From positions 992,001 through 1,056,000 of the forward strand of contig CASBWL010000047.1 of assembly GCA_949130495.1 (NCBI GenBank): DNA of 64,000 nt, in the 5' to 3' direction. Both the position numbers and the translations under genes were made by a program. The DNA comes from Sambucus nigra. Taxonomy: Eukaryota > Streptophyta > Magnoliopsida > Dipsacales > Adoxaceae. Within the stretch, counting starts at the first letter, position 1; every line of letters begins with the position of its first letter. Shown here one piece after another: positions 11,223 through 22,296 of the stretch. The notes beneath the pieces were generated by a model. The model was not told the DNA's origin. It worked only from the letters and a program-made list of their open reading frames with translations, and made no database searches.

Positions 11223-11989
11223 ATACCTACTTTTGTCGCAAAACTTTTATTAAATCTGTCAATAACTCAACTAAAATATTTTCCAGTTAAAATTTAAACT
11301 CGGGACCCATATCGTAGATAGATGAATTAAAAGTTGAGCACCCTAAACCATATGAGAATGATTGGGTTGGTGTTTTTTCTAGAGGAATGTTCAATTAATG
11401 TCCTATAATTTTTACCATATGAGAGTTTATATAATTTGCATACTTCAATTTTAATTGGAAGGAATGGAAATTATTTGATAAATGCATCAAATTACTATTT
11501 CTCTTTTTTTTTCTACGTCTTTTCCACATTAATTTTTTTCTAAGCATCATTGTATTGGAGGTTTTCTATATTTCTTAAGAACGAGGTATTGGGTATCAAA
11601 ATTACATGCTTTATTATATAGAAATTATATTACTAAATAATTTAGTTTGGATTTGTTCGCACACCACTGATCAGTTGAATGAAACCATTAAATTGTTATT
11701 AAATAATTATTGCAGACATAGTGGATGACTATCTTCTGTTACGGATATATTTGACATTTAATTAGGTGAGATATTAACCCAGATCACACCCATTTTGTGG
11801 CTTAATATAATTTTTGTTGGGATAAAAAATAGTCGAACAAAAGAATTATTAACAATAAACAAAATAAAACTATAAATGTAGTGGAGTAGCAGTTCAGTAA
11901 TTATAAAATGAAGGGAACAACAAAGTAAAAAAGAATAATAGAAACAAACTACAAAAAAAATGAAACTTGCATCATTATTAAAAAAAAAT
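11223..11989. other. AT-rich spacer, no gene seen
   Basis: Only short chance frames are present. An intron-like AG boundary occurs near 11714, but there is no partner to confirm it. Confidence 0.5.
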
Positions 11990-12350
11990 ATGCAATCTGA
12001 ACTCAAACTACACACCAGTTGTCCCTCTAGGGACCGTCACAATTGCCTCAGACCTTTCTTCAACACCCAAAGTTGATCTCATCAAAGCGTCTACTTTGTA
12101 TCAAGACAAGCAATATAAACTCAAGCCTTCTACTAAACCGAAGAAAACCTTGGAGAACACTGAGCGGAAGGATATTGTGTTGTTAGAGAAACATAATCAA
12201 AATATGACTAAAACATTCGGTACAAATTTCCAATATATTTACATTAAAGAGCTGAAGAAGAGGGTAGAGAAAGATGCAAAGGGGGGATCATTTGGTTCTC
12301 TAAGGCCAACCCAGTTTTCTGCACCCTCGGGTTCAAATTCGAGTTTGAAG
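11990..12350 (+). pseudogene. Exon-like gene fragment, unknown product
   Basis: The frame is open from about 12003 through 12410 and has coding character unlike its AT-rich surroundings. It encodes VPLGTVTIASDLSSTPKVDL, then a Lys-rich stretch (KPSTKPKKTLENTERKDIV) and FGTNFQYIYIKELKKRVEK, ending at GSNSSLK. CTCTAG|G at 12030 and AAG|GTTAGT at 12350 are plausible splice sites. Past 12350 the frame reads into ordinary spacer. I do not recognise the protein. It may be an exon captured by a transposon or left by a broken gene. Confidence 0.4.
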
Positions 12351-13006
12351 GTTAGTCTTTTCGTCCATTCGGGACTAATAAACCTACTAGGCTATCAGAT
12401 GAAACTTTAGGTGTTTTTGATCTAAAAGGAACTATGTACCAAAATGAAAGTAAAAGAAGGAACTATTAACAAAAATGAAATTAAAGAGATCCACCCTAGT
12501 GGCTATTCTTAAAAAAAACATCAAAACTTTGTTGATGAATTGCCCAGATCAAATATTAGATGTTATTGCCAGAAATTCCTACATTCAATTTCTTTGATAC
12601 CTCGTGATGCACAAGATAATTATCCATGTCTCAAGAACAAAACAACAACGTTACAAATCTCATAACTGAGAGAGAATGGATGGTTTGTAATTACACATTT
12701 AACCCCTGCCATGATTTGGCTTGTAATTCCTAATATGAAATAGGCGAAGAAAAATTCAGGAGTAAGAAGGACTTGAAGAGGGAAAAGTTTTTATGTGAAA
12801 GATATTTTATATCGTTTAGACATAATGGATGAATCAAAGACACCCGATGCAATTAAAAAAGAGGAGGGAAATGTGGAAGAAACGAAAAGGCCTTATTAAA
12901 TTAAAGAAAGAGAAAGGAAGTGATACAACTTTTGGCAATTGTAAAGTCAAGTGATAATAATAGTTAACATTAAATTTTCCTCATTAACCTCTAATACTAT
13001 CGGATT
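12351..13006. other. AT-rich spacer, no gene seen
   Basis: I see no conserved frame, terminal repeat or transposon end. Confidence 0.5.
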
Positions 13007-13262
13007 AGAGGTATAATATAGATATTGTTTTTATAATCTAATATTTGATAGATATTAAACAACATGCCTAGTAGTTATCTAATTCAGCATATACTTCCAA
13101 ATTCCAAATGGTTTAATTCAGTGGGCAATATATAAAATACTTAATAGAAATAACATTTGGTCTTGTGGAGTAAAAACACTCTCTTAATCGAGAGGTGTTG
13201 GGCTTCAAAACATGTAGGATGCTCGCTTGGAGTATTTTATTCAAAAAACCCTATGGCGTATG
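13007..13262. repeat. Dispersed repeat matching 46010-46240
   Basis: Shares ACTAAACAACATGCC-type text, TTTGGTCTTGTGGA and GAGGTGTTGGG with the region just left of array unit IV, in the same orientation. Confidence 0.65.
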
Positions 13263-14112
13263 TTTCAATGGGAAAGGTTAGCCCCACTTTGTGCCACTCG
13301 TCTTTAATAAATTATCTATCTTCAATTGGAATTTCAAATTATAGTTTTTTATTTGAAAAATCGAATACAAAATAGTTACTAAGTATGCCATATAAGTAGT
13401 GTAAATATATTTAAGCTATTTTTAAAATCAATTATAAACGTGTTAAATATTTAAGATGTCCAAAAATTAATAAGTTTCCTAAGTCACAATTTATATATAT
13501 CATATGCGTTAATAAGTAGCGACATAAAAATTAAATTTTGAAAATAGTAGATATGAATATTGGTTGTTATAGATAGTTAAATTTTAAAAACAAAAAAATA
13601 AATCTTATACATAACTAATTCCCTATTTTACACCTAAATATATATTTATTTCAAGATTGGATTTTTCCTAAAACCATTAAAAGTGAAATCTATTAAATGT
13701 GTTAATGCCATGTGGTTGTATAAAGAAATATTATTTTAAAAAGTTAAAAAAAATTATTGAAACCAGAAAATGAAATTGAATTATAAGATAATTCAAAAAA
13801 TATTAATTATAGTTTTAATAAATAACGATAAAAAAGTAGAGTCATTAAAACCCATTTGTCTTCTTACTTGTATGAATTAATGAATAGGAAATAAGTGTTG
13901 ACCCCTCGTTGCCAAAGTTGTATAAAGCTTTATATGTAGATATTTAATCACATAATTGTGGATGCATGGATATTTTAATTTGTTAAGTAGTATAGTTTGT
14001 GGTATAGTTCTTGTCCAATGTCATTGCATAAACATCCGCAAATATCTTGTATACTTCAATCGTCAATAAGTAATCTTAATTAATAAATTGCACGTTTTAA
14101 TCTCCACGTGGG
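13263..14112. other. AT-rich spacer with a second block related to 45820-45970
   Basis: Within it, 13905-14045 resembles 45820-45970 (GCCAAAGTTGTATAAAGCTT, ATAAACATCCGCAA). The two spacer blocks are in the opposite order to the right-hand locus, so one locus is rearranged. No gene is seen. Confidence 0.5.
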
Positions 14113-14432
14113 GCCATATATAAAAATAGTTAGCCCTTTTTCATGCTCTTAAATTCAATGCATATGGGTGGACAACGTATACTGCAAGTTAACGTTTGGG
14201 AGAAATGTAAGATTTGGAAAGCCAAAAGGTTATTCATAATTGAGTAAATCCCTTTATTTTGAAGCGGGAATGACTATAGACGTCTTAGTGGGCACCCTTT
14301 TTTACCAAGGGCATTAGTATATATATTTTTTATTGATTCACTCCTATAATATTTGACAATTGATTAATTATAACTTTTATTATCAAGACATTACACTTAT
14401 TTTACTAACTTTAGATGCTACTTTACTAACGA
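14113..14432 (-). repeat. Mini-gene upstream region, copy II (gene absent)
   Basis: Collinear with 290-640 of copy I, but the 44-bp promoter repeat is single here and the reading frame that should precede it is missing. This is the simpler state of the promoter. Confidence 0.75.
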
Positions 14433-14461
14433 TTAGTTTTAAGCCCTGCGCGATCAGCGGA
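14433..14461 (-). mobile_element. Helitron-like 3' terminus, copy II
   Basis: The minus strand ends CTAA followed by TC, which still fits CTRR. The hairpin is damaged (CGATCAGCGG in place of CGATGCACGG). Confidence 0.45.
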
Positions 14462-14491
14462 TGTGTTATAATTTTATTCGTAAAGTCCATG

Positions 14492-14493
<2 letters not shown>

Positions 14494-14522
<29 letters not shown>
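14494..14522. repeat. (TA)n microsatellite
   Basis: Shorter equivalent of the run at 704-767 and the apparent landing site of the LINE. Confidence 0.85.
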
Positions 14523-14525
<3 letters not shown>

Positions 14526-14526
14526 C

Positions 14527-15632
14527 TTTTTTTTATAAGTAAATGATATATAAAACCAAACCCCTTAAGGGAGCGAAACCCGTATACATGGAGTATACAA
14601 CACAACCAATAGAAATAAAAAAATAAAAAATAAAAGGCCTCACCAAAACACAACAACCACCTATGACAACTCAAAGAAAACCACTAACTCAAGAAAAAAA
14701 CTCCGAGGATGCCAACAAGCGCCTATAGATTCTACCTCCCCCACCACACAATGAACCAAAAACACCACAAAACACGAACAACCACCAGACAAACGATCCT
14801 GAAAAGCACCATAAAAAGTCGTCTATAACAAACCTAGACATGCAAGAGAAAGACCACGTACTCACACCAACCAGAGAAAAGACAATCCTGGACTCCACCA
14901 AAACAATAACCCCACCCGAAGCAAACAAAGTGCACAGAGTGGACAACTAAAACATACGTCCTCCCATTACCTCCTAGTTTCTCGAAAAGTAAACTCGCCT
15001 TACTCTCATTCCCCTCGAAGGTGACCCCTACCATCTTACTGAAACCTAACAAATTCTCTGTCCATCCCATAAGGTCCTCTTCCCCCCTTCCCCCTTCCCC
15101 CTTCCCCTCTCCAAACGCTTATTCATGCCTAGATATTCCGATATCCACCCAAATTTTAGAATTAGTCAACTTAGTATAAACAAATCCCTTGCTTCCTTCT
15201 CCGACTGCTTGAAAATCATCCAAATCAACCTTCGAAAAGTCATTTCCGCAATAATTACTTACACACTCACAAGCTACATCTTTAGCCATTTTTTTTACCA
15301 CAAATAACTACTGGTCGCTCTCCTGACTCCATACGGGCAATATTTTTGTTGAGTAATCCCTCCACGCTTCCCAACCCCGACGACTAAACAAAGTGATCCG
15401 TATATACACTATCTGCTCTCCCCACACCACTAGTTTCTCCATAATCAAAAAATGATTGGGCCCCTACTCTCTCACCACCCTCCACGGACTCCCTTCCGTG
15501 GGAACCCCCAAATTTAAATTGATTAGGAAAAATACCATTGTTTGGGACAACAGTCAAAAGTGGCTTAGGAAAAGTAACCACCGTATCTTCTGTGCCTATA
15601 AAATCTTTCACACGATCCACTTAATGTTTAAT
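14527..15632 (-). mobile_element. LINE-like 3' end, truncated
   Basis: On the minus strand it ends GTATACTCCATGTATACG, then GGGTTTCGCTCCCTTAAGGG, then TATATCATTTACTTATAAAAAAAA. This is the 3' tail style of many plant L1-type LINEs, next to a TA run. Short minus-strand frames (15384-15620, 15119-15301, 14834-15070) suggest decayed coding sequence, but no reverse transcriptase or endonuclease motif is visible. The 5' edge is placed where homology to the fold-back element resumes. No target duplication was found. Confidence 0.6.
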
Positions 15633-16516
15633 GGATCTGGGTCTACGCCATAAATCGATTTAAATTTTTTTTTTATTTTCATAAAAGCTATTTTTTTTAA
15701 TAAAAGCTGTTTGATAAAAAAATCTTTTGATTTGGTCAAAATTGATTGTTTATTGTTAAAAACATCTTTTTGCAAAAAAAAATATTTTCTCTTTTGTTAT
15801 TGTTGTGTCGTGTCATATGTATCGGTTGAGATATGCTGACATGATGTGTTCGATTGGTAATTGTCTTATGAATGTGGAGTCACGTTAGCGACAATAACCA
15901 GCGTCGCGATCGGCACAATACATTTTTTAAAAATATATATAGTTGTTGCCTTGTTAAAAAAAGAGGAAAAAGCTGTTTTAACGGAAACCAATCAAAAATT
16001 AATAAAAAAAATATTTTTAGCAAAATAAAATGTTTTGACTAGTTTAAACACACAAAAAAATTGTTTTTAACACAAAAAAAAAAATTGTTTGGCCGAAACA
16101 TAAAAACACATTTTTTATCAAAATAAAAAGAAAAAAAAGTTTTTGACATTTTAACATCAATTTTTATGTGTCAATCGCGACAATGGTTATTGTTCTCGTA
16201 TCGCAACAAGTGATGTTAGCTTATTGCAACTGAGACATATGAGACGACATGACAAAAACAAAAGAAATACATTTTTGTAGCAAAAAATGTACTGAAGAAT
16301 AAAAAACAATTTTGACAAAAACAAAAGGTTTTTTTTAAAGATAAAAACATTTTTCAAACTAGTTTTGAAACAAAAAATAGATTCTAGCGAGAAAAGAAGG
16401 ACAATTATATCGAAAAAGTAAATAATAGTTTTTATCAAAATAAAAAAAGTTTTTAAATCGATTTGTTAGTGCCGCTAGCGCGATCCCACGTCCATTAAAT
16501 AATGCGGATCCGTGCT
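15633..16516. mobile_element. Fold-back element, copy II (left tip lost)
   Basis: Two complementary arms of about 350 bp meet around 16080. The left arm has TTGTGTCGTGTCATATG and the right arm CATATGAGACGACATGACA. The outer tip on the left was replaced by the LINE. It encodes nothing; frames here are A/T low complexity. Confidence 0.65.
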
Positions 16517-16559
16517 ATCGACAATAACTGTTGCCTACAACACGAACATGTCTAAAAGA

Positions 16560-16960
16560 AAAACGGCATAATGGGAACTCCTATTTAGGCAAAAATTATA
16601 TCATTCGTATTATGTCGTATTTTAATTGATTCATGCCCATTTAAAAAAAATCAGAATTTGTGTTGCCTCGTTTCATTTTTAATTGGTCGTATTAGTGTTA
16701 GGAAAAAAAGTGAAGGTCATGTTCTGTTTTAATTGGTTCGTAATTGTGTTATATATATATTTCGTATTGTGTTGCATTTTTTTTATTCATGCACGTGTTT
16801 AAAAGAAATTGGAATTGGTGTTGTCTGGTGTTATTTTTAAATGGTCGCGTTTGTGTTTGGTAAATAAAAATGAAGTTCATAATCGAATTTAATTGGTTCA
16901 TGATCGTGTTAGATAAATAAAATAAAAATCTTAATGTGTCGTATTTTAATTGAGTCTTCT
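16560..16960. repeat. Approx. 175-bp imperfect tandem repeat
   Basis: The phrase TGTCGTATTTTAATTGATTC recurs in variant form about every 175 bp, with TTAATTGGT and GTGTTAG between. The same block follows the fold-back element in copy III and in array units IV, V and VI. Confidence 0.6.
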
Positions 16961-17808
16961 TCATATTTAGAAATTAATTTATAATATTTCAAAATTATTT
17001 ATTTGAAATTAAAATAAAAATAAAAATTGCAGAGAAAAAATTAGTAATAATTAATATTTTGTCCATTAAACTCCAACCCATCCAACAAGATGAATAAAGA
17101 ACATAAATTATTATGACAAATCGACTTGTTCAAAATTGAAGTGGCATGCCATGTCAGCCGGTTGAATTAGGCGAAAAGCTTTTGCGGGTACATAAAGCAT
17201 TTCTCTTATTGAAAAATATCACAAATATTTTTTATACATTACAAAATTTCATTAAAAATAATTTTTTTCCTAGAAATATTGTGAAAAAAATATTAATTCT
17301 GCATTACGTAATTAATTTAAAGTGTAAAGTCTCGAGACACTTCTCCTTGTCCGATGTAACTTTTGAAAATTCTTCACTGGCACACCCACAACTCTCAAAA
17401 GCAGTTTCGTTAATAGTACCTCACTTGAGGCATTTGTTCCAGTGCTTTTTACTAAGCAAACTACATACGTTAGACATGGACTCATTTTTAAGGCATCACC
17501 CTGACCCAAGCATCTTGTTCACTAATTAATGATCCATTAGACGTGCATAAAGCGTGACACATATATTTATTTCTTTTTTTAGCAGAGAATTCAAATTTCT
17601 TATTACGGTAAAATTACCAATACCAACAGAAAGTGCACATCACTATCTCAAAGTTCAGCAAGCACAACATACCCAACAATTCTACAATGGTGTAATGTTT
17701 GACTAAGATAAAAAAATAGTTCTCCTAGATTCAAGAAAGCTTTTCCGCCAAACATATACCCCTAAAAGCGAAACCTTAACTGCTCGAGCCAAGCTTCTTC
17801 AACGCGAT
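16961..17808 (-). other. Reductoisomerase 3' UTR and flank, copy II
   Basis: From about 17290 to 17808 it matches 42845-43344, which lies just after the reductoisomerase stop codon in copy III, so it is old 3' UTR and flank. The part left of 17290 is shared with array units too. No gene is seen. Confidence 0.6.
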
Positions 17809-17938
17809 TTAGCTGCTACCCTAGTGCAGCTCTGGACGAACAAAATCAGCATCCACTGGGACATAAATGTCAACAGTAGGTCATAGCTGGGCACAAACTT
17901 CAACAGCTCCATGAACTGGATCTGACTTGAAGTTGCTG
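17809..17938 (-). pseudogene. Ketol-acid reductoisomerase C-terminal fragment, copy II
   Basis: Encodes the last 42 or so residues of plant ketol-acid reductoisomerase, recognisable as SNFKSDPVH and [10 protein letters not shown], with the stop at 17809-17811. An in-frame stop and other changes relative to copy III show it is not functional. It is cut at about 17937 by the Gypsy LTR (GTTGC|TGATCATCC), so the insertion probably broke a longer copy. Confidence 0.8.
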
Positions 17939-18521
17939 ATCATCCAAATCATTTTTGAAAAGATTAAAACCCACAAATACACAAAAACCCTAAAATACTT
18001 TTACCATGATCAATACACCATTATCACAACAAATCATTTATCTTAAACCACAACTAGAAGGTAGAAAACTTGCCTCAATCTAGAAAATGCAGATCTTCTT
18101 TTGGTAGAAGCAATACCCTCTCCTCAATCTTCAATTTCTTCTCTTCTCTTTTCTCTACTCTTTCTTTTCCTCTCTCTAGTTCTCAAGGTTTCGGAAATAC
18201 AATTAGGTGAATAGTGACTTAATCAGGACATAAACCGTGCCTTTAGTCAACAATCCTAACTTAAGTGATCATTACCGCGATAAAATAACACGCAATTGCA
18301 TATTCGAGGTATAATCGGTCAAAAATGCCCAAAATCTCAAAATACAATATGGTACATATTTTGACTATCTCGCACCTCCAAATTATCATTTGGATATTTT
18401 ATAAATCATTTCAAGTTCCGATTACATTTTACATCAAAATGTCATTTCAAATTCTTATGACACAATAGACTCATCGTGAGGATATTGACATGCTCATATG
18501 ATAAATATGCCATAAGTTAGT
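17937..18521 (-). repeat. Gypsy 3' LTR, outer part
   Basis: Noncoding. On the minus strand it contains a purine-rich tract (18119-18180) and ends at TCA near the reductoisomerase fragment. It continues at 37684 after element B and one target duplication. Confidence 0.7.
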
Positions 18522-19270
18522 TGTAACACCCCGCCTAATAAGATACCGGGTGATCACTCCAATATTAAATTAAAACAGGAGTCTCATATGGATCATTCTT
18601 AGAATCATTGTCGAAAATCCATTTAATTACTAATAACCTATTTGGCCGGTGTCAAAATTTTAACTTTACTACTCCTTTTAACAACAATAAATAAAACATC
18701 CACACAGTTTATGCATAAATGAAACTGAAATGAAATAAAGTAACTGAACACTCAGTCAAAATATACAACCATATCGAATGTTGTACTGAAAGAATAACTA
18801 AATGCAATTGGACCATTGGGCCGAATGTTTATACAATACCTCCTATCTAGAGTACAAGAATGGAAGTGGCTATCAAAAACCTGCACGCATCCACAGCTGT
18901 TGCAGCTGACGTCTGACTCGAAAGAAGTGCCATCTAGTCGTCCCTGTGTCCGGACACCTATTTATATATATAATATAGAAAGAAAGGAAAAGTAGATAAA
19001 TGGGTCGGGGCCCGAGTTTTGAAAATATTTTGCAAGTGCATAAATGCCTTATTTTTAGAAAAAGGTTTTATCTCATATTTAAATTTGGTATCTCACTCCC
19101 ATGAGATACCCCTCACGTCTCCACTAATAGTGCACTCCTAACGCATCCCTCTAAACATCCTAGTCAAGCTATCCTGCTAAACTAGTCTATCACCAACCCA
19201 GTATCAATCCTGAATAGTCCAAGCAATGTACTAAGGGCTAAACTTCACCCCAGTCTCAACGCTATACCAT

Positions 19271-19340
19271 GTTCGTGCGTGGGGTGTCTCGCAAAGTGAA
19301 ATCCAAACAAGGAACCCCCCCGATACACTACTACGCGGCA
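19271..19340. repeat. 65-bp hairpin motif, B left LTR, first copy
   Basis: Shared core complete; the hairpin stem has one mismatch (GCAAAGTGAAA). Confidence 0.8.
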
Positions 19341-19467
19341 CGGTCGATCGTCGAGATCCGCCAGTCCCTCAGTACAAAAAGATATATATATAAATACATA
19401 CCATAAGCATTTATAATATTAGATCATTAAGGATTAAACTTCTCCCCAGTCTCAACACATTGCCATA

Positions 19468-19532
19468 TTCGTGCGTGGGGTGTCTTGCAAAGCGAAATCC
19501 AAACAAGGAACACCCCCGATACACTACTATGC
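19468..19532. repeat. 65-bp hairpin motif, B left LTR, second copy
   Basis: The stem is altered by one base (GTCTTGCAAAGCGAAA). It lies about 197 bp from the first copy, with related flanks (CTCAACAC / CCATATTCGTGCG), so the motif and its flank were duplicated together. Confidence 0.8.
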
Positions 19533-20418
19533 GTCAAGGTCGATCATCGGGATCCATTAGACCCTCGGAACTCGATTCATCCATTTATATATATATATTT
19601 CCATAATCATCCGGATCTATCTCCCGGACTGAGGATTCATATATCAAGTATTTATCAATACTTTCATTTTTCTCAAAACTTTCCATTTCCCTTTTTATAC
19701 TCAGGAAATGTAAATATAAAAGCCAATTCATTATCATGAATTTCTTTAACAAATCATATACTTTTAAAAGCCAATTTTATTATCATAAAAATGCTTTTCC
19801 GTTTTATATCATCCCATTTCCCTTTTTATACTCAGGAAATGTATTCAAAGCCATTTTCATTATCACAAAAATGCTTTGATCATATCATATGCTTCCACAT
19901 CCCTTCTTCCATCCGGGAGTGTTACCGAAGCCAAACCTTTATCCCATTTTCCTTCCTATATCCAGGAAATGTAATTAAAGCCAATCCATTATCATGAATT
20001 GCTTTAATATATAACGCGTTCTAAGACCGCCCGTTCGGATTTCTCCACTGTGCGCACCCCTAAATGGCTATCATCTTCCAGGGCCTATCATCAAGACAAC
20101 CTGGGATCCTACATCGCAAGACGTCGGGAAGCGACCATATGCCTGCGGGATAGTCAAGACCACACCCGGAATCTCCTAACCAACGCATAAAAAATACAAC
20201 AAACGCTCATATGGCCTATAGGACTATATCCACCCTACGTTAATTTGTCAGGGGGCTTCACCAAACGCACGCAACTTCTCTTATGATAGCGATTTATAGA
20301 GGTGTGTATCCATATTTTATTAATTAAGAAAATCATTTATCTTTCATTTTTGAAAACATTTATATTTACATTTTCAAAAGTCATTTCTCTTAATTCACAT
20401 ATATACTTTAATCACATA

Positions 20419-20420
<2 letters not shown>

Positions 20421-20493
<73 letters not shown>
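20421..20493. repeat. (TA)n microsatellite in element B 3' LTR
   Basis: The matching tract in the 5' LTR (36010-36030) is much shorter, so the growth followed insertion. Confidence 0.9.
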
Positions 20494-20497
<4 letters not shown>

Positions 20498-20900
20498 ATA
20501 TTCCTACCTGAATATATAAAAATGGCCATATTTTCCAAACCACCTATCGATGACCAATAATCCCAAAGATTCTCTCAACGAATCATAATCACGCATTCAT
20601 ATATGCATAATACTAAACCCAAAGTATATTCTTACTTTAATAAGTAATATATACAAAAATCCCATCTACGGATTCATTTGGATATCTCCAATCATACCAT
20701 TTCTCATTTAGCGAATATATAACTATACTCCCAAAATTTATTCTAATCCACTCAAAGGATTTACCCAACAAAGATCAATATGATTATGTTATATCTTTAG
20801 ATCATAATCCTCTTAATACTCAAATTTAGAAAACCCGCTTTAAACTAAAAGAGGAGAAGTAATAACAATCTCTAAAATCTTGGGCCGAAAACAGGGCACC

Positions 20901-21014
20901 GGTCGACCGGTCCTAGACCCCCGGTCGACCGCGGGTTGTAAATAAGCCTACGAAACAAAGCAGTAGGCCCTTTCTCCTTGACGCGGTCGACCGGCCTTAG
21001 GGGCGCGGTCGACC
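20901..21014. repeat. TCGA-centred palindrome cluster, element B 3' LTR
   Basis: Four perfect GGTCGACC sites at 20901-20908, 20923-20930, 20985-20992 and 21007-21014, the outer ones within ACCGGTCGACCGGT-like contexts. Between the two pairs lies GTAAATAAGCCTACGAAACA. Confidence 0.9.
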
Positions 21015-21820
21015 GGTCACACCAGGTCTCCCAAAATTAAATTTCCTCAAATCCATTTTCCAACAACCCAAATTCATTATCGGGGTTTCTAAACTACCCC
21101 TAAAATTATCCCAAACATCTACACAATTAATTCTAGCCGTCATTTTTCCAATTCCCGATTTGATTTCCGAGTTGATGATTTCAACCCGGAGCTGTCATCT
21201 TGTAAAAATCATATCAAATCGTTGAAAAATCAGAAAAATACGCGGTTAGTGCCCACGCGACTGTATCGAAAAGATCTACAACTTTCGTGTTTTGGCCGAA
21301 AGCTAAATCAATTCTTTTCCTGGCCAAAAAGGCCCCCTTAAGGTGACGGGTTAGTATTCATCATCTTCTCCGTGACGATTTCGGCCATTAAACCTTCTCC
21401 CAAGCTTTTGTCATCTCACCCAACGTCCTACAACCTCAACCAACTACAAATACACATATATTAAGGGTGCTAAACATCCTAGAACCCAAAACCACCAATT
21501 AATTTAGGTTAAAACCTAAGTTCCACAAAATTGAAATATTATTGGGGTTTAATTGTTTTAACTACCAAAAACCCGTTTTATCCACGATAATCCACCCCAA
21601 AACAATTAGGATTTGTTTATACGAAACTACGGTATGAGATATTTATGCAAAAAGATAAATAAAGCAAGTAAACACTTGCCTCGTGGATATAATCCGACGA
21701 CCTCGAGTCGAATCCCGCGGAGGTAGGCCGGAATCTCCCATTTTCTTCCTCTTTTCTTCTTCCTCTCTCTCTTCTCTCTCTTTTCTCTTCTTTCTTTCTC
21801 TTTTTCTCCCTCTCCCTCTC

Positions 21821-21829
21821 TTTATATAG
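21821..21829 (-). promoter_or_regulatory. LTR TATA box, element B 3' LTR
   Basis: The minus strand reads TCTATATAAAGAGAGGG, followed by a long GA-rich tract. It is preceded upstream by the most conserved block of the LTR. Confidence 0.7.
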
Positions 21830-22265
21830 AAAGAAAAGGGTTTAACCCCTTAAAACCCAAAAACGACTCGTTTACCCAATTACGAGTTACTTTTACCTCT
21901 AAAATTACCCGAAACTTATTTTCGACAATCAGACACTCTTTTCCGACTATCTCGGAGATTCCGAGACTCACGGCGCAGTCAAAATTCCCATCCGAGGTAC
22001 TTGACCGCAAATCACGATTCCAACCCAAAATAAATAAAAGCGGGTTTTCCAATAAAAAAAAATCTTACCTCATGTCGCTTTACTCAACGGCGACATATAA
22101 TTAAAATATTTCGACCTATATAGTCCCAAAAATAATTTCAGCACCCATCGAAAATCATTCAATCCTCGAAAATCCCAAAAATTACTGTTTAGGAAAATTC
22201 CCCAAATTGCCAATTTATATTTAATTATGGAATTTAATTGTTTCCAAAGATGATGGGTTGTTACA

Positions 22266-22296
22266 TACTCCCCCCTCCCCCCCCCCCCCCTTACAA
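22266..22296 (-). other. Element B polypurine tract, expanded
   Basis: On the minus strand: TTGTAA, 14 G, A, 6 G, AGTA, then the LTR start TG. Elements A and C have a single run of 7 G. The extra G's are probably slippage. Confidence 0.85.

Larger units (their letters stand above)
18522..22265 (-). repeat. Element B 3' LTR
   Basis: It is 3744 bp. It starts with a slightly mutated end (TGTAACACCCCGCC) and finishes at GGGTTGTTACA. Relative to the 5' LTR it has a long (TA)n at 20421-20493 and lacks the two deletions seen there, so the two LTRs have diverged noticeably more than those of element A. Confidence 0.92.

Noticed and set aside
15384..15620. A distinct gene in the LINE region
   Set aside because: Short broken minus-strand frames that I cannot match to a family; more simply, decayed LINE sequence.
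16187..16438. Phe/Leu-rich minus-strand frames in the fold-back element (also 41657-41902)
   Set aside because: They are products of A-rich low-complexity arms; the equivalent frames are broken in units IV to VI.
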